Under the pieces are notes generated by a model. That model saw only the letters and a program-made list of their open reading frames with translations, did no database searches and had not been told where the DNA came from. From contig CM035408.1 of assembly GCA_020310875.1 (NCBI GenBank), positions 142,674,407 through 142,738,406 of the forward strand: a stretch of 64,000 nucleotides of DNA, read 5' to 3'. This stretch comes from Ceratopteris richardii (lineage: Eukaryota; Streptophyta; Polypodiopsida; Polypodiales; Pteridaceae). Made by a program: the position numbers and the translations under genes. The stretch's first letter is position 1. Every line of letters starts with the position of its first letter. Shown here in pieces: positions 1 to 9,951 of the stretch.

Positions 1-266
1 GAGATTTAAACCAAAACTGAAAATGTAACGTAAGTCCTAGGCACACTATCGTCATGCTTCACGTCGGGTTCACCAAAGCTGTCCTAGAGGGGTGTGAAGG
101 GAGGTTGACGTTCATCTACAAGAATCGCGCTAACCTAACCATGTGACTGCACGCAGGGTGCTTCTAAGTATGCCTAGGGTCTTTGGTTGATTTTTCAGTT
201 TAGGTGTGATAAAAACCTATATGTTTCTAATATATGGGAGTGTAAATTAAGAACTAATTATTTAGA
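1..266. other. Unassigned AT-rich DNA at left edge
   Basis: I see no coding region, RNA gene or recognisable repeat end here. It could be host intergenic DNA or the end of an element lying outside the window. Confidence 0.3.
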
Positions 267-695
267 CTAAGGACCGTAAGGACGAGCGTTTCTATAATGT
301 TCTATAGCTTCTAATTGATAAGACATAACTAAGTTCTCGTTTGTAATTTTATCTTTAACAAAGTCAACTTCTTCGTTCTCAATTTGATTTGAGTTAGGTT
401 TTCTAACTAAATTAGGTGGGAATAAGTCTTTCTTGTCCTCCGATTCTGGCAAAACTATGGTAATTAAAGGTAAAATTCTAGAAAGAAGACGATCGTAATC
501 TAACGTGTGTAAAGTTTCATTAACTACTTTATCTTTAATAATTTCAACTTCTATATTTTCGTTATTATTTGAACTATCAATTGAAGACGGAAGCAATGTT
601 CCTATTATTAAGTTTTCTAATTCTTGATTCTTAATATCAGAATCGTTTGTAGATACTAGTTTAGAACTACTTGTAGATCCTAGCTCTTTAGACAT
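267..695 (-). CDS. Unrecognised 142-aa ORF
   Basis: An open frame of 142 codons on the minus strand, starting at an ATG at 693-695. The predicted product is rich in Ser, Asn, Glu, Asp and Lys, with no signal peptide, membrane segment or motif I recognise. The composition suggests a disordered protein or chance translation of AT-rich DNA. It does not resemble any retrotransposon domain found elsewhere in the window. I propose no function and am not confident that it is a gene. Confidence 0.2.
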   Translation of the reverse strand: MSKELGSTSSSKLVSTNDSDIKNQELENLIIGTLLPSSIDSSNNNENIEVEIIKDKVVNETLHTLDYDRLLSRILPLITIVLPESEDKKDLFPPNLVRKPNSNQIENEEVDFVKDKITNENLVMSYQLEAIEHYRNARPYGP

Positions 696-1398
696 ACGAA
701 ATAAAAAAGTAAAGATCTCAATTAATTTTCAGTGAAACAGTATGAAGAATTTCAAAATCAATCTTATTTAAGCCTATACAAATCTTTAATTATATCGAAA
801 AGTGGAAGTGCTAGAAATCTTTTAGGATTTAAGCCTATACAATAGCTTATCTTAAGTGCTAATACAATTCTCTTAATAGATAATCCTATACAACTTAATA
901 AACAATCTTCAAATATCGTAATTTTGTGATCTTGAAATCTCGTATGCTTGTGTTCTCGTATGCTCCTTTGTAATTTCTTCAATGACCTGCAGAGAGGAAC
1001 ATTAGAAAAAAACAAAAAACATAAGTATGCTTTTAGTAAATATGAAACACTCATTTAATAATTTTATATTATAACTTAAACCTATACTAACACATGTATA
1101 CAAACATTTCTAACTTCATAACTTTAATGCTTATGCAAACTTCATTTTGCACACATGTTCATTTCTCTAACACTATCATAAACTCATAATTACTTATACA
1201 AACATTTACATGCATTCATTAACATCCAATATGTATGTACTTACTCTCATGCTTTTATTCATATATATGCATGCATATGATTAAACTCATAAGATTACAA
1301 ATCTACCTATATTGTGATAGATCTAATATAATAGACATGTAAACTCCATACATCTACTCATTGGGCTTTTCCCTCCGTATTCTTGCTAAATTCTCTGC
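696..1398. other. AT-rich non-coding stretch
   Basis: AT-rich DNA. Degenerate short repeats of the type 'agcctatacaa' recur between about 770 and 900. No gene or structured element is visible. Confidence 0.3.
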
Positions 1399-1449
1399 CT
1401 CTCTCTCTCTCTCTTTCTCTTTCTCTCTCTCTCTCTTTCTCTTTTTCTC

Positions 1450-1493
<44 letters not shown>
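1399..1493. repeat. (CT)n microsatellite
   Basis: A pyrimidine tract dominated by CT dinucleotides, with a few TTT and CCC interruptions. It produces a spurious Ser/Leu/Phe-rich open frame that should not be annotated as a protein. Confidence 0.95.
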
Positions 1494-1965
1494 AGCGGTT
1501 GTTGCCTGCCTCTTTTTTATCACCATCCTACAGCGTGCAAGCCGCCTGCTTAACCTCTCTCTCCCTACATCTCTCTTTCTCTTTTTATTTATCTAACTTT
1601 ATCTCTGTAGTCCTTGCAAACATGAGAGAGATTATCTCTAATATTTTACATATAGCAGCGCAATTGGATGGAAAACTCAAGCATAGGAAATTATAAGATC
1701 ATTTAATGCAAACATCGATTTCGTCTTTCTACTCAAAACGTCAGCGGCTGGCAGGTGCCATCTGTTGCACTGTCAACATGTAGATAAAAGACATCAAAAC
1801 TATGAGATGCTATGCAATGCACTAAACTGAGACTTAAAGAAGAATTCGCCATATTGTGCATTGAACAAGCTTGTCCAATTCCAACCAGAGGTTCCTCTCT
1901 CGGCTTCATAGCCTCTCAAATCCAATTTCACAAGTCGTATTTAGATCCTAGCTAGAATAGTAAGC
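1494..1965. other. Unassigned host-like DNA
   Basis: No supported gene or repeat. It lies immediately 3' (in gene sense) of the F-box/LRR fragment and could be intron, 3' flank or intergenic DNA of that decayed locus. Confidence 0.3.
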
Positions 1966-2700
1966 TCAATGACTGTAAAAAGAGATCGATAAAAAATCAC
2001 TTGCAGACCCTACAAGTCGGACAATCTGAAAGTCCTCACATGCTGAGATGGCATGTAGAGATTCATTACTGCATTGTTGAAGCTCCAATTGTTGGAGGGT
2101 GTGATAATTCCTAGCTAAATACGCAAGACCATGGCTAGATACATCATCATTTCCATAAACTAAAGGAGCGTTTATAGTTTTCAAATCATCACTACTCTCG
2201 TGCTCTTCAGCCATCGCTCGATTTTGACCTCCTTTAGACACAGGCCCCAGATCTTTCATGCTTGGATCCCCATCAACTTTTATGTTGATAGAGAGTTCAT
2301 ACGACGTAACAGATTTATCTTTAAACATTCATCAAGTGCAGTGAGAGACAACTGTTGAACATGGAGAAAGTGCTTAATAGATAATGGATCATATGCATCA
2401 ACGTCCAAATGGACTCTTAGGCATCTATGACTGAAAAGTACATTAATAGAACTTGGGCTTTTGGGTACTGCAGAACGTCATGCAGGAGTTAGATCAATAT
2501 CTATCAGATTAGGAAACCTCACAGATATGCGCCTACTCTCCACAAATTCCCAGTCCAAAACCTTGATAGTTGTGCGTAGCACAGCTTGGAATCGCATCCG
2601 CCTGAAATTATAAAGCGATTGCAATCCAAAACATCCAGCAAATTAGACATGCGTTGTACGTCATTAAATCCTATGAAGGTATAGGTTATCTGATATTCCA
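1966..2700 (-). pseudogene. F-box/LRR (RNI-like) gene fragment, decayed
   Basis: On the minus strand, three conceptual segments run in gene order. The first, near 2640-2700, resembles the end of an F-box helix (DVQRMSNLLDVLDC). The second, at about 2500-2650, reads VLRTTIKVLDWEFVESRR then RFPNLIDIDLTPA, typical of the linker and first leucine-rich repeat of plant F-box/RNI proteins. The third, at 1966-2328, reads GLAYLARNYHTLQQLELQQC then a second LRR. The copy is broken: the frame changes near 2640 and an in-frame TGA follows LTPA (near 2484). Intact family members are substrate adaptors of SCF E3 ubiquitin ligases. This fragment lacks the full F-box and most repeats, so it is probably non-functional. 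It could instead be a badly predicted exon of a live gene. The assignment rests on motif recognition alone. Confidence 0.5.
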
Positions 2701-3083
2701 TCAAAGTACGTACGTTCTTTGTGGCAGAATTCGAAGAAAAAGAATGAGAAATGTATTGAAAAAGACAAAAAACCACCACTATTGGATACCAGTATCATAC
2801 AAGAGAAGTAAAAAGCTCTCTCTACAGCGTCAACCCATAACCCTCTCTCGTGAAAATCTTGAGCAATGACTACGCATATGTCATAATACTTCCTTGTATC
2901 CAACTATAAACTTGAGGCTTTTAGATAAGAAGATCTTTGTTCAGTCCAGCTCCTCATGATTTTTATTGCCTGCAGGTACTAAGAGAGAAACATCAGTCAT
3001 TTTAAATCAATACATTAAAATTTTTGTGAGGGAGATATCATTTAACCGACTATAAAGCAAAATATTTTTATTTTTCCATATGA
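2701..3083. other. Unassigned DNA between F-box fragment and Copia-B
   Basis: No supported gene. The recognisable Copia-B reading frame starts near 3085, so the left boundary of that element, including its 5' LTR and most of gag, has been lost or decayed beyond recognition somewhere in this stretch. Confidence 0.3.
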
Positions 3084-3084
3084 C

Positions 3085-3278
3085 AACTCGAGTGAGGAAA
3101 TCCTTCCGACAGCGTTTGCTACTGTCTATAGTTTTGACCCATCTTCTCATGAGCAGTGCATGTCTGCAGTAGACTGAGATGTTTTGTATTTTGATAGTGG
3201 GGCGACCAAACATATTACCTCGCAGCGCAATTTCTTCTCTTCACTCGAGCCTACCCCTACAGGGAATATTGTTACATG
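3085..3278 (+). pseudogene. Copia-B piece 1: end of gag / start of protease
   Basis: In frame from about 3085, translation gives a short linker and then FDSGATKHITSQRNFF, the Ty1/copia aspartic protease active site (DSGAT followed by H and a basic/aromatic pattern). A TGA lies just upstream of the DSG motif, so the copy is dead. The frame stops abruptly at 3278. It resumes at 36398, where GTNIV-type sequence continues as CANNSSYLVMG, so the two sides were one protease gene before Gypsy-A inserted. No 5' LTR was found to the left. Confidence 0.8.
3274..3278. repeat. Gypsy-A target site duplication, left copy
   Basis: The bases (a)catg before the LTR recur after the right LTR at 36398-36401. 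With canonical TG...CA LTR ends the duplication is 4 bp (catg). Reading across the join restores the Copia-B protease frame. Confidence 0.7.
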
Positions 3279-3748
3279 TGTTAAAAGTGCTTTTTGTTAA
3301 GCCCTTTTAATCTCGTTTCTGGGTTCTTAGGATGGATAGGGTTCTGCTAGTATAGACGCCCTTTTTAATTTTCCCAATTCAACATTCAATTAACAACTAA
3401 ATACTTTCCGATTCAACACTTATCACTGCGCAATGTGTCTACTCTATGTATCAAGTACTTACGAAGTCACACCGAACTGTTAAAGTTAATCGCAATGTTA
3501 CGGAAATTAATGATTAACTACTGTAACTTAATACTCAGACACAATACTCAGAATTCTACAAATTTGCAACACAACATCTCGAGCGCGATTGCCCAGACAG
3601 ACAGTCTGACGATTCCTCTTCTTTCCCGAAGAATGCCATGCTTGCCTTTTCATTACTCAAAGAAGGTTACATCTTTTGGCCACGCCTTTTCGATGCCTGC
3701 AAATAAAAAAAAATAAAATTACATGGAGATGCAATCCGGTGGCTTACA
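3279..3748 (-). repeat. Gypsy-A 3' LTR
   Basis: 470 bp, with plus-strand ends TGTTAAAAG and GGCTTACA. It aligns end to end with 35928-36397 without net length change, with about 37 substitutions by eye. The internal side shows no clear purine tract, so the polypurine tract has probably decayed. Confidence 0.93.
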
Positions 3749-3792
3749 CTGGCATGCACGGTGGACTCGAACCCAAAAATGTAATTATAGGT

Positions 3793-6048
3793 TTAAGACT
3801 CATCAACAATGCCTTGGATATACAGAGTTCTGGCTAATTTAAAAGTGTGGGTAATCTTTTGTTTTAAAGAATCTAACATGTCTTTCAGAATATCTGGTTC
3901 TATAAGGTGGGCATTAGTTCTAACAGAAGTGGCAGCGATGACTTGAGTCATGAGCGATTCTGTTTGTGTATGCAAAAAGGCTTCTTGTAAGTAGAAGTCA
4001 TTAGCGATAGCAGCATCTCTTCTCAGCTTCATCTCAGCGATCCCTGCATTAATTCTGGAAAGCCTATCAGCTTGAGCGCCCAATTGTTTTTCTCATCTTT
4101 CCAGCTCCTGAGCTTGATACTGGATAGTTTTATAATAAGCTTCTCTCTCCTTCTGTACACCCTCGAGTTCTTGCTTCAACTGTAAATACCTGGCAATCTC
4201 CTCCGTGAACTCTTGATCTCTCTAAAACAATCGCTCAGTAACATTGTGTAACTCAGCTTCTGCTTTAAGCACATTGACCGCTAGGGATTGGGAAGCTTCT
4301 TCTAACACGCTGAGGGCATCCCTCGTACTATGAAGCTCATTTCCTAAGGCAGTCATGGCATCTCTCTTGTCGGTAAGTTCTTGCTTCAAACTAGTGATTT
4401 TTGTGTCCCGTTGAATCAGCAAAGTGTCCTTTTCCACTAATTGTTCTTGCAATTGCTGGATTTGAGTTTGCAATGCATGAGTCTCAGCTTTGGCCGCAAT
4501 TGATTCTTCCTGGAGCAGAGCAATGTCTGCTTCAAGCACGTCAACTTTACTCTGCAACTCTTGCTGGATGTTTTGAGTTGCGATCTTCATCTGCAGGGGC
4601 AATTGCTTGGAAAATTGGATCAGGAGCTAGCCTATAGATGCCAATTCCGTGAACATTACTGTTGAAGGGGGAAGAGAAGGAGTGGGTTGTGAGGATGAGA
4701 CAGAGAGCAGATGAGGGGAGGATGGAGGAGAGTAATCAGGAGAGGATAACAGATGAGTTGATGCCTCTCGAATGGCAGTGGACGGTGCACCAAGAAGAGC
4801 GTCAACAGGCTCAGAAAGAGTGGTTGGCGGAGGAAGAGGGATAAGGGCGGTTGATGCTAAAACTATTCCGATCTCAATCATTTTGTCATCCACAACAGCT
4901 TCGGTAATGGTCTCGGCATTTCCAGTCATATGCGTGACTGCATCTACTTGGACCGTGACTCCATCTGCTTGGACCATGACTGCATCTGCTTGGATCGTGA
5001 CTGCATTTGCTTGGATGTCAATGGTTGGTGATGAAGGAGATTGACAGTCCGTACCCCCAATAGATTCCGCTATCTCCTTCACAACCTCAGCATCAGATTG
5101 ATGAGATTCGGCCCGCGATGATACGTCAGCTACATCTTCCATGGTAGCATCTTGATCCGGCTGCTTAAGAGAAGAAGACGGGACGGACTCGACCTGTAAG
5201 GAGGTGGCGATGTCGTGGAAGACTTCAACTTCGTGGCCCGCATTGGAGCCCTATAACTGGCTTTCGGATGGACTAACGCGTCTGCGTTTGCGGTGAAAAA
5301 ATTGAAGCAGGTCTTCATCGTCATCGTCTTCGACCATCCGTGTAGATTCTTCATGCAACATAATAGTATTGGGTGGGGGTTGCGCGGCTTGTAGCATCGG
5401 AAGGAGAAGGGTAAGGAGATGGGGTAAATGAGTGTGAGGAATGTCATGCTTGGCTAACTGTTTTGTAACTGCGACAAATTCACGGTGAATGCGCCTAAAG
5501 AAAAAAGAGGTGAAAGTGACGGGCTCACGAGAGGCAGTATCTAATATGGAGTAAAAAGGTTAGGAAATACCATATGTGTGTTTTTGCAGGTTTAACGCGA
5601 CGAGAAGGAATTGCAGAGCGGTACGCTCTGGTTCAGGGCGGCAAAGGATGGCAAACTCATTGGATGAGTGCCGGGGAAACAATTCTTTCATGGTGGCGAG
5701 AGGAAGGAGTGGTCCATTCTCCAACCCTTCTTGAGGGAGACGGAATCCGTCAACAACGGTGTTGAGAGTAACGACGTTACGAGGGTTTAAACACGTGATA
5801 GGGTAACACTGCTCTGCAGTAGGTGTGGCGGCGATGGCAGAGATGATCTGCGCATGGAAGGGGTGAGACTCCACTGAATGCCAAGGCAATTCAGCGAAGG
5901 CCAACAATCCCTGAGCATGCAAGTACTCACTCACATCTGGAGTGAGACCCACACGGAAGGTTGCTATGTTAGCTAGAGCTTCCATGGCGCACATAGAGAG
6001 CAACAAAGACACAGAACACACATAGGGCACGAGTGCACAAAAACACAA
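3793..6048 (-). pseudogene. Gypsy-A extra 3' ORF (post-integrase), decayed
   Basis: Downstream of integrase, the minus strand holds a discontinuous reading frame of roughly 600-700 codons. It begins MEALANIATFRVGLTPDVS (about 5985) and continues through an alpha-helical region, then an in-frame TAA at 5560. The same frame resumes with FFRRIHREFVAVTKQLAKHD, an Asp-rich patch (EDDDDED) followed by a basic patch (HRKRRR). Next comes a Pro/Ser/Thr-rich section with repeated 'IQADAV' units (4627-5142), then a heptad-rich coiled coil (4222-4602) and a final helical piece (3793-4083). No signal peptide or clear transmembrane anchor is seen, so I do not call it env. I do not recognise the N-terminal domain. 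The order low-complexity then coiled coil recalls the unrelated-looking 3' module of Gypsy-B. Confidence 0.6.
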
Positions 6049-6313
6049 TAGTGACTATTAGTGAAAGACACAAGACTAAGTACGAGCATGGGAAAAATCA
6101 GGCGGCAAGAACTTGAATCATAATGCAGTATTGGAAACAGACTGACATAATGGTGACATGCATGCATTAATAGAAACAACGACACAGAGGCAGCTATTAG
6201 TCATGATTATTTTAGCAAAACGGAAGGATTACGGTAGTTGGTCAACCGAAACACAGGGGGTAGAAAAGAAAATCAAGTGACCAGTGAAAAAGAGAAAAAA
6301 TACCGAGTACACC

Positions 6314-8839
6314 TCATGAGTTAGTAGACGGCGCGTGATAGGGACGGAGTTTGGAGCCATTAATCGCTTTTGGAAGAAGGACACCTGTTAAAGTTGCCAA
6401 CCACAAAGTTGCGGGTCCCACTTGTTCAGCAATCCGGTATGGACCGAACCACCGTAGCTTAAATTTTTTGGCAGATCTATTGGCTTTAGCATTATAGAAT
6501 AAAACGAGTTGGCCAATTATAAATACAGGGGTTTTTAAAAAAAGATCATGAGTACGGGCTTGGCGTAGCTGAACTTCTTGAAGAATCATGAAGCTTTCCA
6601 AGCATTGTTCATCCAATGATATGAGAACATCTAACAGGAATGGAAAAGATTCTTTCGGCAGCAATTTCTGGGATAAGGCTACTCACAGACTCCACACCAC
6701 CACTTCCATTGGCGCAATAGCTTCTACTCCATAAGCAAGTTTAAACGGAGTCGTTCTGGTAGCCACTTTATACGTACTCCGGTAAGCCACAAAATGGCAG
6801 GTAAGAGCTGGTCCCAGCGTTCCGGACATTCCAAGATCAATTTCCAGAGAATATTCAGCAGAGTCTTATTAGTGCTCTCAGCAAGAACATTCGCGCGTGG
6901 ATAGTAAGGTGAGCTGAATTTGTGCACAATCTGGAAAGTCTGAGTCAGCACCTGCATTAAGGTGTTTGCAAAATGTGTTCCTTGGTCCGTCACTATCTCT
7001 AGAGGTAAGCCATATCGAGCGAAGACATCCTTCATCAAACATTTGGCCACCAAAACAGCTGTGGCAGAATGTAGAGCCCAAGCTTCCGCCCACCTAGTGG
7101 CATAGTCTATACATGTCAAAATATATCGGTTGTTGGTGAGGTTGTTGGGGGTGTAATTGGGCTAATGAAATCTAAACCCAACTTCTGAAAGGGTTCAAGA
7201 GGCATGACAAGTTGGAGAGGAAAGAAATGTCACTGCAGGGGCTGTCCATACCATTGACAAACATCACACTACTGCACAAATTTAACATCTCTGTACATTG
7301 TAGGCCACCATAGCCCACTTTGCAGGATTTTGCGATGAGTAAGATCAGCTGTGAAGTGTCCTCCAGTGGGTGATGCGTGAGCCATGGCAATAACTGATGC
7401 CGATTCATGTGGAGGGATACATCTGAGCAAGACACCAATCTGGTCTATGTAATATAGTTGACCCACAAGCAACCGGAATCGTCGATTGTAGACAGCAATT
7501 TTCTGGCGCAGAGTAACGGGAGTAGTAGGAGGGAGACAACCATCAGTAAGAAAAAGCATTAATGTATCATAGTATGCAGGGGCAACATGAAGTTCTGTAG
7601 ATTCTTTAAGAGCTACCTCAGTGACATAAATAACCGGCGACGTGTCATCTACACCTACCGGAGTCTCACCGGAATCCAAACGAGATAAGAAGTCCGCCAA
7701 GACATGTGCCGTACCTAATCGGTGAATAACTTCATAATCAAACTCTTGTAATAGTAAAAACCATCTGCAAGTCTGCCGCCTAAGTGTTGTTGGCGAACCA
7801 AATACACCAGTGTGGCATGATCCACATGGAAAGTGAATCTTTGTCCCAGCAAGTAATGCCGGAACTTCTTAACAGAGTATACCAGAACAAGACACTCTCG
7901 TTCTATCATGGAGTAATTTCGCTCGACAGGAGCTAATCATCGGCTTGCATAGTACACTGGTCAAAACCATTTGTCAGTTTGTTGCATGAGCACACTGCCA
8001 ATTGCTATGTCTGATGCATCCACAAATACATGGAAAGGATGCTCCCAATCAGGCGGTTGCAGGATCGGAGCTTGCATCAATAGGACCTTCAAACGATCAA
8101 ATGTGCTTTGACACTCATTAGTCCATTCGTACTTACGCGGAGTGCTGGTCATAAGTCGGTTGAGTGGCGTCTACCATGCTTGATCTGGCCAAGAAACCGC
8201 ATAACTTCTTTGGGTGTTTTTGGGACCGGTGCCTCCAATATTGCTGCTACCTTATCAGGGTCTACCTGTATTCCTTGTTTGGAGATGATATGACCAAGCA
8301 GCTTCCCACAGGAGACCGCAAAGACCGATTTGGTAGAATTCAAACATAATCGATACTCCTGGCACTTTTCAAAGCAGCACCATAAATGATACATGTGCAC
8401 CGACGTATCGCCAAATAATGAAAAATCATCCAAATAGACTTGCATAAATGTTGTCAGGTAAGGTGAGAACACTTCCTGCATACATCTTTGGAATGTACTC
8501 GGGGCGTTCCACAAACCGAACCACATTACGATGCATGCATAGACGCCCCAATTGGTGATGAATGCTGTCTTTGGTATATCCTGTTCCGCCATTCGCACTT
8601 GATCGTATCCACTGTAGCCATCCAGGAAAGAATACATTTCGTGTCCAGCTACCTTATCGAGAATCATATCTAGAAAAGGAAGAGGGAACGGATCCAGTAT
8701 GGTGGCTGCGTTAAGCTTCCGGTAGTCGACACAAATGCGTAACTGTTTATTTTTCTTAGGCACTATTACTATTGGCGAGATCCACTCGGCATGCTCAATT
8801 GGCACAATAAATCCAACTTTCAACAAACGATCCAGTTCG
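6314..8839 (-). pseudogene. Gypsy-A pol, 3' part: RT, RNase H, integrase
   Basis: Reading right to left, the RT has WISPIVIVPKKN, then FLDGYSGYDQV and the catalytic VYLDDF (a YLDD variant of YVDD). RNase H starts at PFHVFVDASDIAIGSVL and includes ERECLVLVYSVKKFRHYLLG. The integrase zinc region carries GGHF...LWWPTM...CDVCQ. The core shows TDQGTHFANT and AESTNK, the second D and E of DDE, and the C-terminal region includes KLRWFGPYRIAEQVGPAT. No chromodomain is visible after it. Several in-frame stops interrupt the frame (for example near 7960, 7710 and 7265). The 5' end of RT is cut at 8839 by Copia-A and resumes at 32720. Confidence 0.9.
8835..8839. repeat. Copia-A target site duplication gttcg, left copy
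   Basis: gttcg here and at 32720-32724 flank Copia-A exactly. Removing the element and one copy restores the Gypsy-A RT reading (QVKDEL joined to DRLLKVGFI). Confidence 0.92.
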
Positions 8840-9207
8840 TGATGGAGAGTGTTAATCTCCAAAAGACCAAGCTACTCTTGAAATTAGAGCACCTCTATAT
8901 CAAGAGTAACTTAAAACCTTCACCAATTTGGAGGATCAATACTTAATTTTCAAATTCTTGAACAAACTGTGAAGAAGGTGACTACACAGAAAGTCTGCTG
9001 CACATAACTCACTCATTGACTTATCAATTGTGTAAAGTTTTTGATAAAACTTTGCACAAGGTGTCACCTATAGTTTGTGCACCTTCTCCAAGTTAAATCA
9101 TTTCAAAAGAATCAGTAGATCTTGAGAAATGATCTCATCAAGTCACCTATGTCTAAAACTATTCTTCAGGGAAGTCGACTCAGACACCTGTAACTTCTAA
9201 CACTTGG
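8840..9207 (-). repeat. Copia-A 3' LTR remnant, outer piece
   Basis: Aligns with 54456-54820 of the intact family LTR. LARD-1 interrupts it after cttgg at 9207, and the LTR continues at 28934-28980. Confidence 0.9.
9203..9207. repeat. LARD-1 target site duplication cttgg, left copy
   Basis: cttgg precedes the TGTTGGAACTG start of LARD-1 and recurs at 28929-28933 after its end. The empty site is visible in the related LTR near 54830 (aacacttggttctc). Confidence 0.93.
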
Positions 9208-9929
9208 TGTTGGAACTGTGAAGTTATGAAGGACCCATGAAGCTATGAAGGCTATGGAGTACTTGGAGGCCTCCCTTGAAGCTAAGGATACTTGGAGGCT
9301 CAAAGCCTTGTGTGGAAGTCTCTCAAATTTCTCACTTTTTCCTTTTGTATACAAGTTCTTCATAGGAACTCTCCCTTATTTCCTTTTTTGAGAAAACCCA
9401 TAAAAACTCAACCTTATCCTTCTTTTTTGTAAAAGGCTTCTTTTTGAGTCTTTCCTTATTTTAGAAATGAGAGCTCTCTTTTGGATACGTGCAAGAGCTC
9501 TCTCTCTAAGAAGATTCCTTTTTTGATTTTCCCAACTACCTATCATTTTTAGAATATCTTAGTTAATGAAGCATGTGGCCACTTGTACTCAATGGATCTC
9601 TCCTCCTCTCTTATATAAGGAGGGGCTCATTTTGTAAAAAGGGAGGTCCCTTGGCCATGGCCTTGGCCTCCATTTTGGTAATGGAAGAAGGTGTCATTTG
9701 TTACTCTCTTGCCTCCTTGTGTGCAATGGCGTTGGTCTTGGTGTATGGACTTGCATGTGTGTGTGCATGGTTGGGAGGATGTTCCCCTTTGCTCCTTGTG
9801 ATGTTGGCCATTGTTGCCATTGCTCCATGAGCGTGGGTGAACCTCTCCTCTCATTCTTTGCCCCAACTTGGAGAAACTTCTCACTTCCATGTGAGGCGGT
9901 TAGGGTCTGTTGTTCCCCTTTTCTCAACA
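9208..9929 (+). repeat. LARD-1 5' LTR
   Basis: 722 bp from TGTTGGAACTG to TTCTCAACA. A TATA-box-like TATATAAG lies at 9612-9619, a likely Pol II promoter for the element. Confidence 0.93.
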
Positions 9930-9933
9930 AATT

Positions 9934-9951
9934 TGGCGCCGTTGCCGGGGA
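9934..9951 (+). promoter_or_regulatory. LARD-1 primer binding site, tRNA-Asp
   Basis: TGGCGCCGTTGCCGGGGA begins 4 nt after the 5' LTR. It is complementary to the 3' end of plant tRNA-Asp including the CCA tail, and is identical to the PBS of Gypsy-B, C and D. Confidence 0.9.

Noticed and set aside
1361..1696. 111-aa open frame over the (CT)n tract
   Set aside because: Ser/Leu/Phe low complexity produced by the microsatellite.
6314..6664. Chromodomain at the integrase C-terminus of Gypsy-A
   Set aside because: The region ends soon after the RWFGPYRI motif, with no aromatic-cage chromodomain pattern.
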